A DNA stretch of 45,788 nt from Oehlia diaphana (Eukaryota > Glomeromycota > Glomeromycetes > Glomerales > Glomeraceae): contig QZLH01000587.1 in NCBI GenBank assembly GCA_003833135.1, forward strand, positions 21,465 to 67,252. The letters run 5' to 3'. Every line of letters begins with the position of its first letter. Positions within the stretch are counted from its first letter, which is position 1. The notes under the pieces were generated by a model. That model saw nothing but the letters and a program-made list of their open reading frames with translations, was not told the origin of the DNA and searched no databases. A program made the translations under genes and the position numbers. Shown here one piece after another: positions 39,574-45,788 of the stretch.

Positions 39574-40932
39574 TTAAATTTGTTTAACCACGTTTGGTGG
39601 TAAATAATTTAAAGTTTTATCAGAAGAATTGGAATCACTGTTTTCAAAGGTGATAAGACGACTCGTATAAATTGCATCAGGATGCTTATTAAAACTAGTA
39701 TCCAACTCAGATATCTTTTCATCAGCAGTAATAAAAGCATTAGATAAAACATTGTCTTCTTGAGTTAAATTCCACCAATTATTGAATGTGTGTGCTAAAA
39801 ATCTAGCATCTGGACGTTCAGAAGGATTCATGTGGAAACATTGAGTCGCTAATCTAACATAATTTTCAGGAGTTCCTTCAGCGAATGAAGGTCTTAAGCC
39901 TTCACAAATTTCAATCGCAAGTTTTGTATCGTGTGCACGATCAACAAATGGCGGGATTCCAGACGAAAGTTCTGCCATAATAATTCCAATACAATATATG
40001 TCGGCGCTTTTTGTATACTTTTTTCCTTGTAATACTTCTGGAGCAAAATAAGGCAAAACTCCGTATAATCCATCTAACGCTCCTCCTTTATTAGCAGGGC
40101 GAGACAAACCTAAATGAGCAAGTTTAGCTACGGTCACAATTTTTCCGTCTTTTTTAACCTGGCCTACAAGTATGTTTCCGGGGTGAAGGTCTCGATGTGT
40201 AAACCCAGCTTTATGAATCGTTAAGAGATTTCCGCTAATATTACGAAGCAAATATAATTTACTGGACCAATCAAGGCCTGCAAAATCATTTTGAAGGAAA
40301 TTACGTAGATCATGATATGGTGCTAATTCAGTCACCATAATATAATCGTGAGTTTCTGGATCTTGAGTAATTCCGAAAAACCGGAGGAATCCATGATCAA
40401 ATCTCATTTTTTCAACATGAGATGGCGTAGCAGAAACACAACGATAATGAGTTTGAAGCTATAAAAAATTTTGTAAGAATCAGCAAATATTTTTTATATT
40501 TGTTTTATTTTTAATCAATTAATGTACCTCGTTAATATATTCTGATGTCATATCTTGTGAATTTTTGATGCTTTTCAATGCAACAGGTCTAGCTTTCGAA
40601 GGAGCAGCCCAAGAAAGTCTCTTTTCAAGATCATACCATTCAGCTGAATAAACAATACTAAAACCACCTTCACCGATTTCGTTAATATTAATAAACCGAT
40701 TGTACGGAATCCATTCTAAAAATGGATCCGTTCTATTTTTAGCCTTAAGTTGCGTTTCTTTAATGAATTGGTCAATTCCTTTATGACCACTGGTCCAACC
40801 TTTTGTCAATCGTTGGGAATCACATCGACACCAAGCCTCATTATCTCGCAAGCGTTTCCAATGTAAGTAAGGGTATTTACATTTTTTTCTTCCAGCAATA
40901 AAAGAGGATTGCCGTGAATTTTTATTACCCAT
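39574..40932 (-). CDS. Protein kinase-like protein with altered DFG motif (possible pseudokinase)
   Basis: This is a kinase fold of the tyrosine-kinase-like type that is greatly expanded in Rhizophagus-like fungi. Two exons in transcript order: 40932-40528 and 40458-39574; 429 residues. MGNKNSRQ at the N-terminus has Gly2 and Ser6, fitting N-myristoylation. A Cys/Trp-containing region (YPYLHWKRLRDNEAWCRC) precedes the kinase domain. Visible motifs are GEGGFSIVYSA, VALKSI with Lys120, HRDLHPGNIL with Asp225 and Asn230, and PYFAPEVLQGKKYTKSADIY. SERPDARFL comes near the end of the domain. The DFG equivalent reads AHLGLSR: His250 (codon CAT at 40114-40116) stands where Asp binds magnesium. All else looks intact, so it may be a pseudokinase, an unusual enzyme, or an allele or sequencing variant (CAT against GAT). 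Confidence 0.9.
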
Positions 40933-42377
40933 ATTTTGCGCAATAAAAATTTTTTGATATTTGTGTATTTAATTTTCGTATTATAAAATATTTTGGAAAA
41001 ATCTGATTTTTTTTTTTTAAAAAAAAAGAAAAAAGAAAAATATTTTTATCCCTAGAAAAAAAAACAAAAATTATATTTTGGATGGAGAGGCAGAGTGAAA
41101 TTAACTATACTCGTGAATTTTTTTTTTCATTTATAATAAATTTTGTAGATCCCATATAAAGAATTATTCAATGAAATTTTGTTAAACAGTCCTTGTGATA
41201 TGCAACATTGTTTTTTATTCGGCCCTTTTATATAAAAAATGCATTAAGAAAGTTTTTATTTTGAACAAGGTTACCTCGATGTTTGTTTATAAGTTTTTTT
41301 TTAGAAGAGATTGCAAGAGATTAGCTTCAAGCCTTTTCATTTTATTAATTTACCGTGGCTGATAAATATGTTGCACTAAAAATCCTTTACAACCAAATCA
41401 AGATATTAACAAGATCGTTAAATGTTGTGTAAGGTATATATCTTTCCCGCCGTCTCCCACCCCTAACAGCTTTTTTTATTTAATTAATTATAGAGTCGTA
41501 CAATCAATCAGTGATAATGCACATGAATGCATTAATTTTGCTCGAGCGTACTACCATTTACCTTATTCCCGATTATTCCGATGTGAATTTATGATTACAA
41601 GAGTTCCACATGTAAAAAGAGTAACAAGTTTATAGTCGAAATTTTTGGTTAGGGAAATTTGATATTATTATAATATCAAGTTAAACTGCATAGTTTAGAA
41701 CAATATGAAGATAGGTAAATGCGTTTCTATCATATGAATTGCATATTTTTGATATTTTTGGTTGTGGTTATCTTATCAAAGAGTACATTATTCTTCATAG
41801 TTACTAACCTATTAAAAAGAAATGTGTGTCTGGAGAACGTCCGAAAATTTCCGAAAAGGAAACCACTGAACTTCGTGACGATCTGACGGGATAGGCTTCT
41901 TGCATCCGTGCATCCAATATTGTGATCTGTCTTAAGTTTGGCTTGGAATTGAATTTAGTATGTTGAAATTATCCTGTCATTGTTTTTGATGACAAGTGCC
42001 TCTAGATACTCATCTTTAATAATGCATCTCGTTGAAATGCGCGTCTTGAAATAATTCATAGGTTTGTTGGCTGAACGATTCCAATTTGGTTATGAATTGC
42101 TATTACCGGAGACTGTTCTTCGATTGATCCTAATTCCTAAGGGCATAAAGAGCAATGATAGAACAAAACTTGGAGTTTTTATGCAATTTAAAATGTTCTG
42201 ATATAGCATTAATTCACAATGAGTAAGCTCCTAACATTCTAGTATGGAATATCTTATTCCTTAATAGAGGAAACCTGCACAATGATGTAATTTATGCATC
42301 GTCTGATAAGGCTGTACATTTTTTCCCAAATATAATTTTTCTTTTTTAACGAACGATCAAATTCAAAAATTAAGATT
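40933..42377. other. Long intergenic region with possible decayed coding sequence
   Basis: No gene is supported in 1.45 kb. The first part (to about 41150) is AT-rich and presumably the kinase promoter. From 41440 to 42340 the composition is closer to coding DNA. One frame on the + strand, 41823-41892, reads CVSGERPKISEKETTELRDD before a stop, vaguely like the end of a kinase domain, but no flanking motif supports it. It may be a relic; I do not call a pseudogene. Confidence 0.35.
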
Positions 42378-43041
42378 ATGAAGTATACGAACGATTTAAA
42401 CGAGGATGCTATAAAAAAGCTCATAAATGGGCTAGATCAGGGAGAATTCTGTAATGAAATAATGAACTTGAATAGGGACGAGCTAGAACAGCATATGCAT
42501 ACTAAGTTCAATAAAGTCAAAGATGAGGCAAAAAAAACCGTCGAGAATGTAGTTGAGGATATAAAGAATGAAGCTATCAGTCAGTTACCCGAGGAGCCAA
42601 AGATGACAGGCGAGGAGACAGTCGAGGAACATAATACTAAGGTTAAAGGTATACGACTCTGTTTTTACTGGAAATGAATTTTATCCATATCGTCTCACTA
42701 CTCCTACACTATTTTAAAGCGTATGAAAAGAATTTAAACGAATGTAAAGTATTTTATATCTTGAGTATGAATAAGGTTAAAGAAATCGTTAATTGGCTTT
42801 CCGAACTACAAAATACGATTACCACGTTTTTTAAGAATTTACGATCCTGGATTGTATCCAAGATTAATAATATCTACACAAGGTAAATAGTTATCTGAAT
42901 CTTATTTTTTATTTTGTCTTTCCTTTCTCAGAATTAAGTTCAATTATTTTTATTCTTCATTTCATTAGAATTCTCGAATTTTTTACTGAGATTGCAAAGA
43001 TGTTTAGTCGATTGTATAAAATTATCTTTAAAAAAGATTAG
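42378..43041 (+). CDS. Hypothetical small helical protein, three exons
   Basis: I do not recognise this protein. Exons 42378-42648, 42720-42882 and 42969-43041 join with GT-AG introns of 71 and 86 nt into an open frame of 168 residues. The first half is charged and helical (KFNKVKDEAKKTVENVVEDIKNEA), followed by an acidic patch (LPEEPKMTGEETVEEHN). The second half has amphipathic segments with aromatic and basic residues (VNWLSELQNTITTFFKNLRS, ILEFFTEIAKMFSRLYKIIF) and ends KKD. No signal peptide or full membrane span is evident. The support is the clean frame over two introns; no homology was seen. It is convergent with another small coiled-coil gene, with 688 bp between them. Confidence 0.55.
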
Positions 43042-43729
43042 TCGGGTAAAATGAATGGTTAAAATCATTATATCTATACTTTGTGATTACGCTGTTGTCA
43101 TAATAAAGCATTATTGATTTCCGGCAATAAAACGATAACGTGAAAGATTCATTCTTCCATAAATCGAGTTGGACGTCAACATTAAAAAATTACTTAAATC
43201 TGATAGCAAATGAGTTTCCTTCCAAAGCCCGAACGCAGTCACAATGTCGCGATTTTTTCGAAAAAAAAATTATTTTCCAAGTTTATTACCAATTAATTTT
43301 ACCGTAATTAATTTTTCAAAATTTTCAACAAAAATTTATCTAAATTAGCAGTTAGTGCAAAACGCGTACAAATAAATTAGAATCATTTAATTTTTTTTTT
43401 TAGAATAATATATAAACTTAGAAGATCCAGAGAACGACCTCATATTTAACCCTGCTTAAGTTTGATTCGTCATTCTTTTGAATACATCATTAATACTAGT
43501 ATATGATTTAAAGTTTCATTAGGTGGAACGTTTACTGTCGATAAAAGATAATGTCAAATTTCGTGTTTGTAAACTATCTTTATTATTGTACCATTTCGTT
43601 TAGCAATTAAATAAATTTACAAAAGCCCTTCAGAGTTCAGAATAATTCTTTTACTATTGACTAGAAATCACGTAATTAAGGATAAGGTCTGGAAGGACAA
43701 CCTACTACACTATCTAAGTGAAAAAAATA
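43042..43729. other. Intergenic region between two small convergent genes
   Basis: 688 bp of AT-rich sequence lie between the stop codons of the two small orphan genes. I see no further gene or repeat. Confidence 0.45.
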
Positions 43730-44128
43730 CTAATTATTCTTAAAACATTCCTTATCTTTAATTTTTTTCAATAATTTCTTAACTTCTTTATATTTTTCAT
43801 CAATTGATTTACTTAGAACCTCACGCAATTCTTTCTGTTCCTTCTCTGCTGTTTCATTCATTTTACTCGTGCCATAACTGTAAGCATGTGAGAAGACAGG
43901 TACAAAATTCACTGCCTGGCTCCAACCAAATTGCGTTGAGGTTCGACTTTCTCGTTGCAAAGCATGTTCCTCTATTTTTGTTTCATATTCATTTCTTTTT
44001 TCATTATATTCTTCAATTTTTTGCTCGAGGTTGTTTATATCAGCTTTTAATGTACCAATTTCTGCTAGAGCTTTCTCTAGTCTTTCCTTAGCTTGACTTA
44101 GTTCTTCTTGCAACTGTTCTTGAGTCAT
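43730..44128 (-). CDS. Hypothetical small coiled-coil protein
   Basis: This is a single-exon frame of 132 residues with no family I can name. Residues 1-60 form a strong predicted coiled coil with heptad-like Leu/Ile spacing (EELSQAKERLEKALAEIGTL, then DINNLEQKIEEYNEKRNEYE). A middle segment with Trp and Tyr (FGWSQAVNFVPVFSHAYSYG) breaks it, and a second charged helix closes the protein (EQKELREVLSKSIDEKYKEV, then KKLLKKIKDKECF). There is no signal peptide or membrane span. The reverse strand is also open over most of it, so expression data would help to confirm which frame is used; codon content and heptads favour this one. Confidence 0.6.
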   Translation of the reverse strand: MTQEQLQEELSQAKERLEKALAEIGTLKADINNLEQKIEEYNEKRNEYETKIEEHALQRESRTSTQFGWSQAVNFVPVFSHAYSYGTSKMNETAEKEQKELREVLSKSIDEKYKEVKKLLKKIKDKECFKNN

Positions 44129-45180
44129 TATAACTTATGATTTATTTTTTATTTACTGAAAGCTTTGAACTTAGTAAGCCTCAATATAAGAAATATAACG
44201 TGAACATTAACCAACTGGTTACTTGTCACAAAGTGGTTAGGTCGCCCAGGTTACACGCAAGGGAGTGATCAATTAGATATTAAAGTAATATTCAGTACGC
44301 TTAAAATAATTTATTTTTTTTTTTACACAAAATGAATAAAAATATAATCGAAATTTACAACTGATAATAATGATTTTGAAGGAAATCATGTAACAAGGAA
44401 CTTTGTAACATTCTTTAATGCTATTGATAAAGTGAAAAGAATTCACCATAAGAAAATTACTTCAAATATATTAAAGTTAAAAAACCTCTAGGGAAATGTG
44501 ATAATGATAATGGCTTGTCTATATGTTAAAAAACAAAGATTTTTAATTCTATAACACCCTTATAATTGAAGATTCAACATTTATTTATAATTTGTTTTTT
44601 TTAGTTGCAAAGAATAAAATTATTTTTTATTGCCAAAAAAAATATGTTAATCTGAGGCATCTGTAGACTGTAGTAATAACAAAGTATTAATATCAATAAT
44701 TATCAAATATTAATACTCGAATTTACCTTTTTGTTTCAATAATTTAACTTATATAAATATTACTAGGAAAACGGAAACCGTTGAGAGTCCGTCGCTAATA
44801 GTAACATACAAAAATGTGACAAAGTGTTACAAAATGTGTTGCTAAAAATAAAGCGTTACAAAAAATGTGATACAAAACATAAAAGGAAATAAGCAGGGGC
44901 TAAATTATAGTGACGTAGGGGGAAGGAAGGAAAAATTCATGGGTTAAACCGGTACTACAAATTTATCTAGTTCCGTACAATAAATAGTCCTTCGCTCCGG
45001 AGTCCGGACAATGAAATAGGGAGACTGTTACCACATGATGTGGCGTAGTAGTCCATTATTGAAATGTAACTGAATATTTTACTTTAATAATTTAAAAAAT
45101 ATGAAATTAGTAAATTAATTTACAAATATTTTTTTTTACAAATTTTCTAATATAAATATTATTATTAATTACTAATACCG
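44129..45180. other. Intergenic region upstream of the orphan gene and flanking the transposon
   Basis: No gene is supported in 1.05 kb. The stretch 44760-45060 is richer in G and C than its surroundings and contains short repeated words (see 44809-44878) and a CTCCGGAG palindrome at 44996-45003. It may be part of an old mobile element, but no coding remnant is visible. Confidence 0.4.
44809..44878 (+). repeat. Degenerate short repeats with AAAATGTG and GTTAC words
   Basis: The words AAAAATGTGACAAAGTGTTAC, AAAATGTGTTGC, GCGTTAC and AAAAAATGTGATAC follow one another with variable spacing, making roughly three decayed units. They lie in a GC-richer island near a transposon. Confidence 0.45.
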
Positions 45181-45191
45181 TATTTTTCCAA

Positions 45192-45296
45192 AATTAGTCA
45201 CCCCCCGAAATTAAGCACCCCCCAAACTTTGCACGACTTCATGCACAAACTGAAAATAAGCACTCCCGAAAATTAGCACCCCCGAAAATAAGCACC
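45192..45296. repeat. Subterminal repeats of the pogo-like element
   Basis: Five related units of about 15-17 bp with the pattern GAAAATAAGCACCCCC occur: 45192-45206, 45207-45223, 45252-45267, 45268-45283 and 45284-45296. They lie just beyond the transposase stop codon, between it and the likely element end near 45175-45195. Such arrays are typical of transposase-binding or terminal inverted repeat regions; the partner end is outside the window. Confidence 0.75.
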
Positions 45297-45350
45297 TATG
45301 ATTTATTTATTAGAGTAACATTTACAAATAAAGCAAATAAAGCAAAATAA

Positions 45351-45788
45351 TTAATTTTCATCTTCATTTATATCAATTATTTCTAATTCTTCCTCCTCAT
45401 TTTCATCTTGAATTTCTCTAATAATTTCATCAATATCTTTATAAATAGCATCATCTTCAGATCCATCTAACTCATTTGATATACCACATTTTTTAAAAGA
45501 GCGGATTATAATTTCCTCTGAAAGATTCTCCCACGAACGTTTTACCCACCCACACACATCACTTATTGTAGCACGTCGAAGGTTTCCTGCATTAGTAAAC
45601 CCAGCACCACCATTACTCATCCATTGATGCCATTCTTGACGAAGATGATCCTTAAAAGGTTTATTGATCGCAACATCAAGTGGCTGGCAAATACTTGTCA
45701 GACCACCTGGGATTACAGCCAAATTAACATTATTTTCTTTAAATTTTTCTTTTATTGAATCCTCTAAATGCCCTCTAAAAGAGTCATA
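45351..45788 (-). mobile_element. Pogo/Tigger-like DDE transposase, 3' part (cut by window edge)
   Basis: This is the C-terminal part of a Tc1/mariner-superfamily transposase of the pogo type, running off the right edge. The visible 145 residues begin YDSFRGHLEDSIKEKF, the block with the second catalytic Asp of the DDE/DDD triad. They continue with LAVIPGGLTSICQPLDVAIN, which holds the third acidic residue in QPLDV, then KPFKDHLRQEWHQWM. The protein ends in an acidic tail (DENEEEELEIIDINEDEN). The visible frame is intact, so the copy may be young, but the DNA-binding N-terminus and first Asp are outside the window. The repeat-rich element end lies at 45192-45296. Confidence 0.9.

Noticed and set aside
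43804..44091. 95-codon + strand open stretch opposite the coiled-coil gene
   Set aside because: Its composition (Phe, His, Leu, Ser rich) is what results from reading a Lys/Glu-rich coiled coil backwards. The minus-strand frame has heptads and a normal start.
45192..45296. Regularly spaced GCACCCCC repeats that look a little like a CRISPR array
   Set aside because: Units are 15-17 bp, imperfect, mostly without spacers, and lie next to a transposase in eukaryotic DNA. They fit a transposon end.

Overview
The window reads as nuclear DNA of an early-diverging fungus. It is very AT-rich, its protein genes are cut by many short introns (mostly about 60-100 nt), and its gene set is fungal (GT15 mannosyltransferase, homocitrate synthase of the alpha-aminoadipate pathway, PdxS/SNZ) mixed with genes that yeasts have lost but animals keep (Aladin, LAMTOR2, PSMD5, SERCA, KDM8/JMJD5-like, PNKP). 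A kinase with an HRDLHPGN loop, a pogo-like transposase and one AT-AC intron with minor-spliceosome signals fit Glomeromycotina, most likely a Rhizophagus-like arbuscular mycorrhizal fungus. The species is an inference; no marker gene here proves it. Exon joins were derived by hand from splice sites, reading frame and family conservation.

Layout. 0.8-5 kb: GT15 mannosyltransferase (+), Siw14-like phosphatase (-), Sec9/SNAP-25-type SNARE (+). 5.2-13.3 kb: cytosolic histidyl-tRNA synthetase (-) and a large Drs2-type lipid flippase with 18 coding exons (-). 14.5-20.4 kb: ALYREF/Yra1-type mRNA export adaptor (+), JmjC protein of the KDM8 type (-), PNKP DNA-end repair enzyme (+). 21.2-26.3 kb: tryptophanyl-tRNA synthetase with an unusual N-terminal hydrophobic anchor (-), PSMD5-like proteasome chaperone (+), LAMTOR2 (-). 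27-33.8 kb: homocitrate synthase (+), ribosomal protein L26 (-), nucleoporin Aladin (+), PdxS (-). 34.2-38.1 kb: SERCA-type calcium pump (-). 39.6-44.1 kb: a protein kinase lacking the DFG aspartate (-) and two small unrecognised genes. 45.2 kb to the right edge: the 3' part of a pogo-like transposase with its repeat-rich end.

The left 38 kb is gene-dense housekeeping DNA, with strands alternating often and short shared promoters (for example 161 bp between the TrpRS and PSMD5 starts). The right 7 kb is gene-poor and accessory: long non-coding stretches, small orphan genes and a mobile element. Several genes fall in shared processes: secretory/endomembrane work (mannosyltransferase, SNARE, flippase, SERCA), translation (HisRS, TrpRS, L26), mRNA export and nuclear pore (ALYREF, Aladin), and nutrient signalling or biosynthesis (LAMTOR2, homocitrate synthase, PdxS). 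There is no sign that they form a cluster or operon.

The points most worth a second look are the AT-AC minor-type intron in the Aladin gene, the membrane-anchor-like N-terminus of TrpRS, the 11-nt microexon in the flippase, the His in place of the DFG Asp in the kinase, a GC-AG intron in PNKP, and the 87-bp perfect copy of part of the phosphatase gene at the left edge of the window.
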